The notes under the pieces are model-generated. The model did not search any database. It was not told the origin of the DNA and was given only the letters and a program-made list of their open reading frames with translations. The translations under genes and the position numbers were made by a program. From Dethiobacter sp. (GTDB taxonomy: Bacteria > Bacillota > Dethiobacteria > DTU022), in assembly GCA_018333405.1 (NCBI GenBank), contig JAGXSR010000055.1, forward strand, positions 1-12,325: a stretch of 12,325 bases of DNA. Reading direction: 5' to 3'. Shown here piece by piece: positions 1-7,332 of the stretch. Every line of letters begins with the position of its first letter. The stretch's first letter is position 1.

Positions 1-1200
1 TTGGAAAAAGAAAAGGGTATCAGTAAAAATATTCTTTTTGAAGCCCTGGAAATTGCATTGGTTTCGGCTTACAAGAGGAATTTTCAGGCTTCCTCCAATG
101 TGCGGGTTGTGGTTGACCGGGATACGGGAGAAATCAAAGTATTCGCCATGTTAACCGTGGCGGACAAGGTGGAAAACTCCTACCAACAGGTTGAGCTGTA
201 TGAAGCCCGGATTTACCAGCCACGTTGCAAGGTCGGCGATGAATTGGAACTGGAGGTCACGCCCAAAGAATTTGGCCGGATAGCCGCTCAGACAGCCAAA
301 CAAGTTGTGGTCCAGAGGATCCGGGAAGCTGAGCGTGAGATAATCTACGATAGCTATGCCGATCGCGTCGAGGATATAGTGATCGGGTTGGTGCAGCGTT
401 TTGAACAACGCAATATTATTATAGATTTAGGAAAAGTAGAAGCAATATTGCCTGCAGAGGAACAAATTCCCCGGGAGCGCTACCGCCAGGGAGAGCGGAT
501 AAAAGCCTTTATCAAGGAAGTAAAAAAAACCAGCAAGGGGCCCCAGGTGATTGTATCCCGGGCACACAGCGGTTTTTTAAAGCGCCTGTTTGAAGTTGAA
601 GTGCCTGAAATTTACGAGGGTATCGTGGAGATCAAAGCAGCCACCCGTGAACCCGGCCAACGTTCGAAAATAGCGGTATGGTCTAAAAATAAAGATATTG
701 ATCCGGTAGGGGCCTGTGTCGGGCCCCGCGGGGGGCGGGTGCAGGCGATCAGCAATGAACTGAAAAGCGAAAAGATCGATATAATTAAATGGAGTGAAGA
801 TACCGAGCAATACATCGCTGCGGCGTTGAGTCCGGCTAAAGTAGCGGCTGTGGAGCTGCGGAAGGAAGAGAAACGGGCAACAGTGATTGTTCCGGATAAT
901 CAGCTCTCTCTGGCTATCGGTAAAGAAGGGCAAAACGCCCGTCTGAGCGCTAAACTTACCGGATGGAAAATTGATATCAACAGCGAGACACAGATTGCCC
1001 AGGAACGGCTGTCGGCACTGGGCCTTGGTCCGGTGGTGGTCAAGCCTCGCTTAAATCCGGAGATGGCCCCGGATTTAAGCGAAGACGCAGGCCTCGCGGA
1101 ACAAACTATGGATAAACATAAGACGCGACCGGATATTCTGCGCCAGGATCTGAAGCTTCCAGGGAGGGAGCAGGCAGCGGATGAGCTTAAAACCACGTAA
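1..1200 (+). CDS. nusA: Transcription termination/antitermination factor NusA (5' partial)
   Basis: NusA binds RNA polymerase and nascent RNA and modulates pausing, termination and antitermination. The visible 399 residues hold the end of the N-terminal RNAP-binding domain (about 1-118), an S1 domain (about 121-186), the family signature SRAHSGFLKRLFEVEVPEIY (186-205), KH1 with its GPRG loop (241-244) and KH2 with its GKEG loop (307-310). A low-constraint tail of about 65 residues follows. The first codon in the window is TTG, but it is probably an internal Leu: NusA proteins usually read LEKEKGISK here, about a dozen residues after their true start. The gene is therefore cut by the window edge. 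It overlaps the next gene by 20 bp. The tail region contains a perfect hairpin (1047-1082). Family assignment is certain; the start is not visible. Confidence 0.97.
   Translation: MEKEKGISKNILFEALEIALVSAYKRNFQASSNVRVVVDRDTGEIKVFAMLTVADKVENSYQQVELYEARIYQPRCKVGDELELEVTPKEFGRIAAQTAKQVVVQRIREAEREIIYDSYADRVEDIVIGLVQRFEQRNIIIDLGKVEAILPAEEQIPRERYRQGERIKAFIKEVKKTSKGPQVIVSRAHSGFLKRLFEVEVPEIYEGIVEIKAATREPGQRSKIAVWSKNKDIDPVGACVGPRGGRVQAISNELKSEKIDIIKWSEDTEQYIAAALSPAKVAAVELRKEEKRATVIVPDNQLSLAIGKEGQNARLSAKLTGWKIDINSETQIAQERLSALGLGPVVVKPRLNPEMAPDLSEDAGLAEQTMDKHKTRPDILRQDLKLPGREQAADELKTT
1047..1082 (+). repeat. Perfect 14-bp inverted repeat inside nusA
   Basis: The left arm TCGCTTAAATCCGG (1047-1060) and the right arm CCGGATTTAAGCGA (1069-1082) are exact reverse complements around an 8-nt loop (1061-1068). 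The structure lies in frame in the poorly conserved NusA tail, about 100 nt before the ylxR start. No U-tract follows, so it is not a standard terminator. It could be an mRNA processing or stability element, a DNA-level protein site, or a small palindromic insertion tolerated in a variable tail. The symmetry is directly visible; the function is unknown. Confidence 0.85.
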
Positions 1201-1468
1201 AATTCCCCTGCGCATATGTATCGGCTGCCGGGAAAAAAGACCGAAAAAAGAGCTGATACGGATAGTCCGTACGCCGCAGGGTGAAGTTGTAATGGACTTA
1301 ACCGGGAAGAAAGCCGGGCGCGGGGCGTATATCTGCCTGCAGAGCGATTGTTTTAAAAAAGCGCTAAAAAAGAAGTTATTGGAAAAGAATCTGCAGCATT
1401 CCGTTTCCGAGAGTATGATTAATGAAATCATGGCGCAACTGGAAGAAACCGAAAGAAGCCAGGCTTAA
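1181..1468 (+). CDS. rnpM: YlxR/RnpM family RNA-binding protein (RNase P modulator)
   Basis: This small basic cytosolic protein of 95 residues belongs to the YlxR (DUF448) family, encoded next to nusA in most Gram-positives. In B. subtilis it has been renamed RnpM because it modulates RNase P. Visible signatures are RICIGCREKRPKKELIRIVR (11-30), including the C-x2-C pair, and GRGAYIC (46-52), followed by a Lys-rich helix. The ATG at 1181 lies inside the nusA 3' end and is preceded by AGGGAGGG at 1161-1168. The 20-bp overlap with nusA suggests coupled translation. The usual next gene, ylxQ (an L7Ae-like protein), is missing here. Family assignment is firm; the RNase P role is taken from the homologue. 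Confidence 0.93.
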   Translation: MSLKPRKIPLRICIGCREKRPKKELIRIVRTPQGEVVMDLTGKKAGRGAYICLQSDCFKKALKKKLLEKNLQHSVSESMINEIMAQLEETERSQA

Positions 1469-1489
1469 ATCTAGCCAGTAGAATTAAGC

Positions 1490-1519
1490 GGGGAGGGCTT
1501 ATTAATGGAGGTGTCTTAA
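1490..1519 (+). promoter_or_regulatory. Tandem Shine-Dalgarno sites with four-codon ORF before infB
   Basis: Two ribosome binding sites lie in tandem between ylxR and infB. GGGAGG (1491-1496) sits 8 nt before an ATG at 1505, which opens the minimal frame ATG GAG GTG TCT TAA (1505-1519, MEVS). The second site, GGAGGTG (1507-1513), is part of that mini-ORF and is correctly spaced (6 nt) for infB. The mini-ORF stop TAA directly touches the infB ATG at 1520. Translation or reinitiation on the mini-ORF could compete with or feed infB initiation. It may instead be the scar of the missing ylxQ. The sites are visible; any regulatory use is inference. Confidence 0.45.
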
Positions 1520-3604
1520 ATGGGAAAAGTAAGAGTCTACGACTTAGCTAAAGAGCTGGGCACGACCAGCAAGAAGTTGATCGAAGTAATGGAAGGTATG
1601 CATATCGATGTTCGGAATCATATGAGCACGCTGGAAGATGACCAGGCTCAGCAGGTTATCGCTATCCTGACCGGAAAATCTGATACGGAAGAAGGCAAAC
1701 CTCAAAAAGAAGCAGAAACGGTTGAAAAACAGCTTGTTCCGCCTCCTGCAACGGTTAAAAAACCGGATAAAAAGGAAAAACCACGGCACAGAAGCGTAGA
1801 AGCGGGCAAAAAACTTCGCCGGCCACGGAATGACTTCAAACGTCCGACCGTTAAAAAAAAGCGGCCGCAAATAAAAGTGGAAGGTCAGGTGACTGTGGGC
1901 GAGTTGGCCGCCCATTTGGATCAAACTCCGACGCAGTTATTGGCCAAAATGCTGGAAATCGGCATGGAGGCTAATCTCAACCAGAGTTTGGCCAACGACG
2001 ATATTGAGCTAATAGCCGCTGAATACCAGGTGGATGTGGTTTATGAAACAGACTCCTTGGAGCAGGGCTTGTTGTCGCCGGAAGCAGACATGGATGATCA
2101 CCGGGTAACTCGTGCGCCTGTGGTCACAGTGCTCGGACACGTTGATCACGGCAAAACATCACTGTTGGATGCCATCCGCAATGCCAATGTTACCGCCGGG
2201 GAAGTAGGCGGAATCACGCAGCATATCGGGGCTTATCAGGTAGATATAAAAGATAAAAAGATTGTCTTTCTGGACACGCCGGGACACGAAGCGTTCACTG
2301 CTATGCGCGCTCGTGGCGCCCGGGTCACAGATATTGCCATCCTCGTAGTAGCTGCGGACGATGGTGTGATGCCTCAAACCGTGGAAGCGATTAACCACGT
2401 TAAAGCGGCGGGAGTACCAATTATTGCCGCTGTAAACAAGATTGACAAAGCAGGCGCCAATCCTGATCGGGTAAAACAGCAGCTAGCGGACAAAGGATTA
2501 ATTCCCGAAGAATGGGGTGGCGATACAGTATGTGTCCATGTCAGCGCGATCAGAGGCGATGGTTTAAAAGAACTTTTGGAGATGATCAATCTAGTCGCGG
2601 AGATGGGCGAACTTACGGCCAACCCCGGGAAGGCCGCGCGGGGTACGGTGATCGAAGCCAAACTGGATCGGGGACGGGGTCCGGTGGCCACTGTTTTAGT
2701 ACAGGATGGCACGCTTCGAATCGGGGAACCGCTTATCTGCGGTAATATTTCCGGCAAAATCAGGGCGATGATCAACGACAAGGGAGAGCGCATTGCCGAA
2801 GCCGGCCCTTCGACCCCGGTGGAAGTGCTGGGGCTGAACGATGTACCCATGGCCGGAGATCTTTTCCAGGCAGTCAGCGATGAACGAATAGCCAGACAGC
2901 TGGCGACGAAGCGTTCTGTAAAAATTAAAGAGGCTGTCCAGCGCTCACAAAAGATTACTTTAGACGATCTGTTTAAACAGATCCAGGAAGGCGAAGTGAG
3001 GGATTTAAACCTGATCATCAAAGGAGATGTTCAGGGTTCTGTGGAAGCGCTCCAGGATGCGTTGTCTAAGCTGGGTCTGGAAGATGTGAAGATTAAAATT
3101 ATCCATACCGGCGTCGGTTCGATCTCCGAATCAGACGTAGCCCTGGCTTCCACCTCCAACGCGATTATCATCGGCTTTAATATCCGTCCTGACAGCAATG
3201 CCCGAAAACTGGCGGAGCAGGATCGCGTTGACATGCGCCTTTACCGGATTATCTACGAGGTTATCGATGATATAAAAGCCGCGGTAACCGGCATGCTCAA
3301 ACCGGAATTCAAAGAAATTGTGCTGGGCCAGGCCCAGGTGCGCAAAGTGTTCAAAGCGTCGAAAGTAGGCAACATCGCCGGCTGCTACGTCATAGAGGGG
3401 AAAATTTCCCGCAACACTCCCATTCGCCTGATTCGCGACGGAGTGGTGGTCCATGAAGGGCGGCTTGCCTCTTTGAAGCGTGTAAAAGACGACGCGCGGG
3501 AGGTCCTAAGCGGCTTTGAATGCGGAGCGCTATTGGAGAGCTACAGCGATATCCATGAAGGTGATATTCTAGAGTCTTACACAATGGAGCAAAGCAGCCG
3601 TTAA
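1520..3604 (+). CDS. infB: Translation initiation factor IF-2
   Basis: IF2 is the GTPase that places fMet-tRNA in the 30S P site and promotes subunit joining. The 694-residue protein has an IF2N domain at 1-50, a Lys/Arg/Pro-rich linker at about 55-118, a second IF2N domain at about 121-172 and the GTPase core. Its G motifs are all intact: GHVDHGKT (206-213), GGITQH (230-235), DTPGH (252-256), NKID (306-309) and SAI (342-344). The beta-barrel domain II, domain III and the C-terminal fMet-tRNA-binding domain follow to the end. The length is close to that of B. subtilis IF2 and well below E. coli IF2, whose N-terminus is longer. The ATG at 1520 has GGAGGTG six bases upstream. The gene lies 51 bp after ylxR and 33 bp before rbfA, consistent with one operon. 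Confidence 0.98.
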   Translation: MGKVRVYDLAKELGTTSKKLIEVMEGMHIDVRNHMSTLEDDQAQQVIAILTGKSDTEEGKPQKEAETVEKQLVPPPATVKKPDKKEKPRHRSVEAGKKLRRPRNDFKRPTVKKKRPQIKVEGQVTVGELAAHLDQTPTQLLAKMLEIGMEANLNQSLANDDIELIAAEYQVDVVYETDSLEQGLLSPEADMDDHRVTRAPVVTVLGHVDHGKTSLLDAIRNANVTAGEVGGITQHIGAYQVDIKDKKIVFLDTPGHEAFTAMRARGARVTDIAILVVAADDGVMPQTVEAINHVKAAGVPIIAAVNKIDKAGANPDRVKQQLADKGLIPEEWGGDTVCVHVSAIRGDGLKELLEMINLVAEMGELTANPGKAARGTVIEAKLDRGRGPVATVLVQDGTLRIGEPLICGNISGKIRAMINDKGERIAEAGPSTPVEVLGLNDVPMAGDLFQAVSDERIARQLATKRSVKIKEAVQRSQKITLDDLFKQIQEGEVRDLNLIIKGDVQGSVEALQDALSKLGLEDVKIKIIHTGVGSISESDVALASTSNAIIIGFNIRPDSNARKLAEQDRVDMRLYRIIYEVIDDIKAAVTGMLKPEFKEIVLGQAQVRKVFKASKVGNIAGCYVIEGKISRNTPIRLIRDGVVVHEGRLASLKRVKDDAREVLSGFECGALLESYSDIHEGDILESYTMEQSSR

Positions 3605-3637
3605 AGACCAAGCAGCCTCACGGGAGGATCATCAGTC

Positions 3638-4003
3638 ATGTCTGAAAACAGGGCCCGCCGGGTGGCCGGACAGATCAAAAAGGAAGTTAGCCAAATTATT
3701 AATCTGGAGATCAAAGACCCTCGGGTCACCTCACTGGTCAGCGTTACCGGGGTGATTCTTACCCGCGATCTGCAGTATGCCACCGTCTATGTCAGCATAT
3801 ACGGAAGCGAGGAGGAGAAGCGGGATACTTACGAAACGCTCCTCCGGGCGTCAGGCTTTATTCGTGGAGAAATCGGTCGGCGAATAAGGCTGAGACGTAC
3901 TCCGGAAATTGCTTTTCAACAGGACAATTCGATGGAATACGGAGCACGGATCGAACAGGTGTTAAAAACTTTGGATATGGATAAGGATCAGCCTGAAAAA
4001 TGA
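3638..4003 (+). CDS. rbfA: 30S ribosome-binding factor RbfA
   Basis: RbfA is a small KH-fold protein that assists late 30S maturation around the 5' end of 16S rRNA, including cold adaptation. The 121 residues match the family throughout: the N-terminal helix (RARRVAGQIKKEVSQII), the strand region ending TRDLQYATVYVSIYG (42-56), the ASG kink of the KH-like motif (71-73) and the RRTPEIAF strand (86-93). The start ATG has GGGAGG (3622-3627) 10 nt upstream. The stop overlaps the nrnA start in an ATGA arrangement (4000-4003). No ylxP is present between infB and rbfA, unlike in Bacillus. Confidence 0.97.
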   Translation: MSENRARRVAGQIKKEVSQIINLEIKDPRVTSLVSVTGVILTRDLQYATVYVSIYGSEEEKRDTYETLLRASGFIRGEIGRRIRLRRTPEIAFQQDNSMEYGARIEQVLKTLDMDKDQPEK

Positions 4004-5001
4004 ATGAGCGTAGCCGTATTGTTAACATTTTACGTGAAAAAGAGTATTTTACCTTGGTTGGACATATTTTGCCGGACGGGGACAGCATCGGTTCTCTGCT
4101 GGCTTTAGGTGAAGCGCTGTCTAATTTGGGAAAACAGGTAAAAATTTATTTGCCCGGTATAGTGCCCCGTAAATATATGTTTTTGCGTGGAAGTGAAAAG
4201 TTTCTGACTGAAGGGATGGAGTTAAGCCCGGGCACGGTGGCCATTGCTGTTGACTGCAGTGACCTGGAAAGATTAGGGCCTTTTTCTGAAACGATAAAAC
4301 AGGCGCGGTGCCTGTTAAATATTGATCATCACATTACTAACCAACACTACGGCACGGAAAATCTGATCGATACCAAAGCCGCGGCAACCGGTGAGATCAT
4401 TTTCCACCTGCTTGCCGATTTAGAAATCCCCCTGACGGACAGCATTGCCGAAGCGCTCTACGTAGCTGTTTCTACTGATACCGGATCTTTTAAATACGAC
4501 AACACCACACCGGAAACCCACCGTATCGCGTCGGATTTGTTGGAATACAATGTGCACCCGGGAGTATTATCACAACGGATTTTCGACGAGAGGCCACTTT
4601 CCTATTACCTGCTTTTGCGAGAGGCGCTATCTTCTCTCGAGCTGCTCTGCGACAGCCGTATTGCGGTTATAACCATTAGCAAAGAGATGCTGAAGCGCTC
4701 CGGAACCACTGTGGAAGAGATCGACGGCATGATTAATTACACCCGGGATATAGAAGGGGTTGAGCTGGGGATCATGTTCTACGTGGAAAGTTCAGAAGAA
4801 GTGAAAATAGGCTTCCGCTCCAAGACGATAGATGTCAGTGCGCTTGCGCAAAAAATGAACGGGGGAGGGCATCCCCGGGCGGCAGGATGCCGCGTCAATG
4901 CCCCTTATCCAGCTGTTAAAGAAAAGGTGATTCAGGAAGCTGAAATTTTATTAAAAAAACCCTGTGTTCGTTTCAGCGAGGCGGCATGGACGGGTTCATA
5001 A
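4000..5001 (+). CDS. nrnA: DHH/DHHA1 phosphoesterase, bifunctional oligoribonuclease/pAp phosphatase NrnA
   Basis: NrnA-type enzymes degrade 2-5 nt oligoribonucleotides and dephosphorylate 3'-phosphoadenosine 5'-phosphate, using Mn-type metal centres. The 333 residues show the DHH catalytic set: H22 with D26 and D28 in GHILPDGDSIGS, D85 in AVDCSD, D109-H110-H111 in NIDHH, and D160 in STDTGSF. The C-terminal DHHA1 nucleotide-binding motif GGGHPRAAGC is at 288-297. All metal ligands look intact, so an active enzyme is expected. The ATG overlaps the rbfA stop by 4 bp, and only a weak AAGGA lies upstream, so coupled translation is likely. The position between rbfA and truB is common in Clostridia. 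It supplies the step downstream of PNPase, encoded in the same cluster. RNA substrate preference cannot be read from sequence. Confidence 0.94.
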   Translation: MNERSRIVNILREKEYFTLVGHILPDGDSIGSLLALGEALSNLGKQVKIYLPGIVPRKYMFLRGSEKFLTEGMELSPGTVAIAVDCSDLERLGPFSETIKQARCLLNIDHHITNQHYGTENLIDTKAAATGEIIFHLLADLEIPLTDSIAEALYVAVSTDTGSFKYDNTTPETHRIASDLLEYNVHPGVLSQRIFDERPLSYYLLLREALSSLELLCDSRIAVITISKEMLKRSGTTVEEIDGMINYTRDIEGVELGIMFYVESSEEVKIGFRSKTIDVSALAQKMNGGGHPRAAGCRVNAPYPAVKEKVIQEAEILLKKPCVRFSEAAWTGS

Positions 5002-5930
5002 ACTTAAACAAACCGTCTGGTTTGACCTCACACGGGTGTGTCGATCAGGTGCGCAAGCAGTTCCCCGGAGTAAAAGTAGGACATGCCGGCACTTTAGATC
5101 CTGCGGCGACTGGCGTATTGCCCATCTGCCTGGGGAGAGCTACCCGTCTGGTGGAGTTTTTGATGGAAAGCAACAAGGGTTACCGGGCCGGAGTCCAACT
5201 GGGCGTTGCTACGGATACGGAAGATGCCCAGGGAAAGGTGCTGGAAAAGCATCCCGTGCCGGACCTGGATCAGGCGATGCTGAAATCAGTTCTACAGGAT
5301 TTGACCGGCGAACAAGAGCAGACGCCCCCCGCTTATTCTGCGGTAAAGTACCACGGCCGCCCCCTATACTATTGGGCGCGCAAAGGGATAAGTATCCCGG
5401 GCAAGGCACGAACAATAAAGATATACTCGTTGCATATGTTGCAGTTTAACCCCTGCGGACAACCTCACTTGTTGTTGGATGTAGTATGCTCCAAGGGTAC
5501 CTACATCCGCACCTTGGCGGCGGAAATCGGGCGGCGGATCGGTTGCGGAGCTTGCTTATGGAATTTGGAGCGATATTTTGTCGGCGCCTTCTCCCTTGAC
5601 CATGCTCTGACTTTACAAGATCTGCAGACCGCAGCAGGTCAGGGGAATTTAAAATCATTGTTGATTCCGATGGACAAAACTCTCCAGCATCTGCCGGCCC
5701 TCACTTTAGATCAAGCTGCAGAGCGCCTGTTGAAACAGGGCAGGGCTCTGGACTATCAGCAGCTTACAACCGAAGCGGCGCCGGAACCGACAGGCACGCC
5801 GATCAGGATCTATGGGTCAGAAGGCCGTTTTTTAGGGCTGGCCCAATGGGTTTCGGACGGAGAGACAATTTTTCTGAAAACAGTAAAATACTTAGCTGCA
5901 GACGAGGGTGAACAAGTAAGATGGAGCTGA
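4986..5930 (+). CDS. truB: tRNA pseudouridine(55) synthase TruB
   Basis: TruB converts U55 in the T-loop of tRNAs to pseudouridine. The 314 residues start with INLNKPSGLTSH (5-16), followed by VGHAGTLDPAATGVLP (31-46), where D38 is the catalytic aspartate. Further family motifs are the YRAGVQLG strand, QTPPAYSAVKYHGRPLYYWAR and the KGTYIRTLAAEIG helix start. The C-terminal part (about 240-314) fits the short PUA-like domain of bacterial TruB. The ATG at 4986 lies inside the nrnA 3' end (16-bp overlap) with GAGG (4978-4981) close upstream. The stop overlaps the ribF start by 10 bp. A competing 161-residue frame over its 5' half shows no family features. Confidence 0.97.
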   Translation: MDGFINLNKPSGLTSHGCVDQVRKQFPGVKVGHAGTLDPAATGVLPICLGRATRLVEFLMESNKGYRAGVQLGVATDTEDAQGKVLEKHPVPDLDQAMLKSVLQDLTGEQEQTPPAYSAVKYHGRPLYYWARKGISIPGKARTIKIYSLHMLQFNPCGQPHLLLDVVCSKGTYIRTLAAEIGRRIGCGACLWNLERYFVGAFSLDHALTLQDLQTAAGQGNLKSLLIPMDKTLQHLPALTLDQAAERLLKQGRALDYQQLTTEAAPEPTGTPIRIYGSEGRFLGLAQWVSDGETIFLKTVKYLAADEGEQVRWS

Positions 5931-6952
5931 TCAACGGAATAAGCCGCATGCCCGGCTGTGAGCGCAGACCGCTATACCTGGCACTGGGCAATTTTGATGG
6001 GGTACACCGGGGACATCAAGCCATTATTCGCACGGTAGTGGCAAAAGCGCGGACAGCGGCAGGTAGCAGCGCGGCACTCATTTTCGACCCGCACCCGTCT
6101 TTTCTGCTGCGTAAAGACTGCTCTTTTGCCTTGTTAAATGACATTGTTGATCGGGCGGAGCTGATGGCCGCCTTAGACCTTGATTATTGCATCGTAGAGC
6201 CGTTTACAGCTGAAATGTCCGTTTTGTCTCCGGAAAGATTTGTCCACGATATATTGAGCCGGCGGCTGAAGGTCGGCGGAGTTGTGGTTGGTTATGATTA
6301 CTCTTTCGGCTTGGGTGGAAAAGGCAGTGCAGATATGATGTCTTGCTGGGGCAAAGAGCTAGGTTTTAGTGTTGATATCTGCCCGCTGGTGGAGTATAAC
6401 CGAAAAATCGTCAGCAGCTCAAAAATCCGGTCGCTTTTGCTGACCGGACATGTGGGTGAGGCCGCAGAGCTTTTAAACTACTATTTTTTCCGGCGTGGAA
6501 AAGTGATTAAGGGTGAAGGCATTGGCAAAAAAATGGTTTACCCCACAGCAAATATTGCCGTTCTTCCCCGGTTGATTCAACCGGGGAAGGGAGTGTACCT
6601 GACCGCGGTTAGCGGAGCAGGCATGGGCAATCTCTGTTTCGGTGTAACTAACGTGGGAGAAAAACCGACTTTTTCCCTTGCACAGCCGGAGATGGAAACT
6701 TATATCCTGGATTATGAGGGCGACCTTTATCACCGGGAAATCTGCCTCTATTTTCTGGAAAAACTTCGCGATACGCAGGCTTTCAGTTCGCCAAAGATAC
6801 TGAAAGAGCAAATTGGCTTGGATATACTAAAAGCACGGGACCTTATCGGCGCCCATTATTACAAATTACGGACGGATGCTCATAGCTGTACAAACCGCAG
6901 TGACGGTACAAACCGCTTGCAGCTTGGCTTGATGCAGCCCTTGAAAACGTAA
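5921..6952 (+). CDS. ribF: Bifunctional riboflavin kinase / FAD synthetase RibF
   Basis: RibF phosphorylates riboflavin to FMN and adenylylates FMN to FAD. The N-terminal nucleotidyltransferase domain carries GNFDGVHRGH (23-32), FDPHP (55-59) and SSSKIR (165-170). The C-terminal flavokinase domain carries GEGIGKKMVYPTANI (198-212) with the PTAN motif, GVTNVGEKPTF and the YEGDLYHREI strand. The core ends near residue 305 (DILKARDLIG). The remaining 35 or so residues are an extra tail rich in Ser, Thr, Asn and Arg, encoded partly by an 18-bp-period direct repeat; homologues are usually about 305-320 residues. The start overlaps truB by 10 bp. A perfect 12-bp-stem palindrome lies within the flavokinase coding region (6563-6589). 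Confidence 0.96.
   Translation: MELINGISRMPGCERRPLYLALGNFDGVHRGHQAIIRTVVAKARTAAGSSAALIFDPHPSFLLRKDCSFALLNDIVDRAELMAALDLDYCIVEPFTAEMSVLSPERFVHDILSRRLKVGGVVVGYDYSFGLGGKGSADMMSCWGKELGFSVDICPLVEYNRKIVSSSKIRSLLLTGHVGEAAELLNYYFFRRGKVIKGEGIGKKMVYPTANIAVLPRLIQPGKGVYLTAVSGAGMGNLCFGVTNVGEKPTFSLAQPEMETYILDYEGDLYHREICLYFLEKLRDTQAFSSPKILKEQIGLDILKARDLIGAHYYKLRTDAHSCTNRSDGTNRLQLGLMQPLKT
6563..6589 (+). repeat. Perfect inverted repeat inside ribF
   Basis: CTTCCCCGGTTGA (6563-6575) and TCAACCGGGGAAG (6577-6589) are exact reverse complements around one base. As RNA this folds into a 12-bp stem with a 3-nt loop. Two U-G wobbles (6561-6562 with 6590-6591) could extend it. No U-tract follows, so it is not an intrinsic terminator. 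It encodes the LPRLIQPGKG segment just after the PTAN motif, a loop-like, less conserved stretch. The function is unknown. Confidence 0.85.
6888..6916 (+). repeat. Short direct repeat in the ribF tail
   Basis: GTACAAACCGC occurs twice (6888-6898 and 6906-6916) with an 18-bp period. It encodes CTNRSDGTNR in the RibF C-terminal extension. It looks like a small in-frame duplication near the end of the gene, consistent with that tail being unconstrained. Confidence 0.7.
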
Positions 6953-7058
6953 TCCGGATCTGATAGAATTAGTTGCATTGTGAACCGCAGGCTAGGTTTG
7001 AAGTTTCCCGCCTTTAGACTTGGCTTAAGCGGCGATTAATTACAAGGGAGGATTTATA
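6953..7058 (+). promoter_or_regulatory. rpsO leader region with strong RBS
   Basis: This 106-bp gap between ribF and rpsO is the longest untranslated stretch before pnp. It ends in a strong AAGGGAGGA (7044-7052), seven bases before the rpsO ATG. S15 represses its own mRNA through leader structures in several bacteria, so an S15-responsive leader is plausible. By eye I find only weak pairings: AGGC (6989-6992) with GCCT (7010-7013), and CCGC (7008-7011) with GCGG (7029-7032). I see no convincing -35/-10 pair, so a promoter here is not supported. Confidence 0.3.
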
Positions 7059-7325
7059 ATGCTGGATCAGGGGAAAAAAAAGGAGATTATCTCCCGGCAC
7101 TGTATGCATGAGGGAGATACCGGTTCACCGGAGGTGCAGATCGCATTGCTTACGGAAAGAATAAACTATCTCACCGATCATCTCAAAAGCCACAAAAAAG
7201 ACTTTCATTCCCAGAGAGGTTTGTTGAAAATGGTCGGACGAAGAAGGGGGTTGCTTAACTACCTGCGAAATAACTCTCCGGAACGCTACCAGAATATAGT
7301 AAGCAAGCTGGGCTTGCGTAAATAA
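7059..7325 (+). CDS. rpsO: 30S ribosomal protein S15
   Basis: S15 is a primary 16S rRNA-binding protein that binds the h20/h21/h22 junction early in 30S assembly. The 88 residues match the usual length and show the family core: GDTGSPEVQIALLTERI (19-35), LKSHKKDFHSQRGLLKMVGR and RRGLLNYL, ending in KLGLRK. The ATG at 7059 has a near-perfect Shine-Dalgarno sequence. The rpsO-pnp order is widely conserved in bacteria. A hairpin with a U-rich tail follows immediately, so mRNA levels of rpsO and pnp may be uncoupled. Confidence 0.98.
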   Translation: MLDQGKKKEIISRHCMHEGDTGSPEVQIALLTERINYLTDHLKSHKKDFHSQRGLLKMVGRRRGLLNYLRNNSPERYQNIVSKLGLRK

Positions 7326-7332
7326 TATATTC

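Noticed and set aside
1..3. TTG at base 1 as a genuine nusA start
   Set aside because: In NusA homologues this position is an internal Leu in LEKEKGIS, with about a dozen residues before it. The frame is simply cut by the window.
1049..1471. 9-mer GCTTAAATC repeated at 1049 and 1463
   Set aside because: A short AT-rich word occurring twice in 400 bp, with only the first copy in a long palindrome, is compatible with chance.
2624..2646. ACCCCG/CGGGGT hairpin in infB
   Set aside because: A six-base stem with a GC-rich 11-nt loop and no U-tract in a GC-rich coding stretch is not notable.
2374..3021. Long antisense ORF (215 codons) opposite infB
   Set aside because: It lies entirely opposite the conserved infB GTPase and domain II region, has a low-complexity Ser/Pro/Ile composition typical of a shadow frame, and shows no domain motif.
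4964..5449. 161-codon + strand ORF overlapping nrnA end and truB start
   Set aside because: It is out of frame with truB, whose catalytic motifs span the same bases. Its translation is Arg/Gly-rich with no recognisable family.
6960..7058. A sigma-A promoter before rpsO
   Set aside because: TTGCAT, TTGAAG and TTGGCT occur, but none has a TATAAT-like hexamer at 16-18 bp. The AT-rich stretches do not make a convincing pair.
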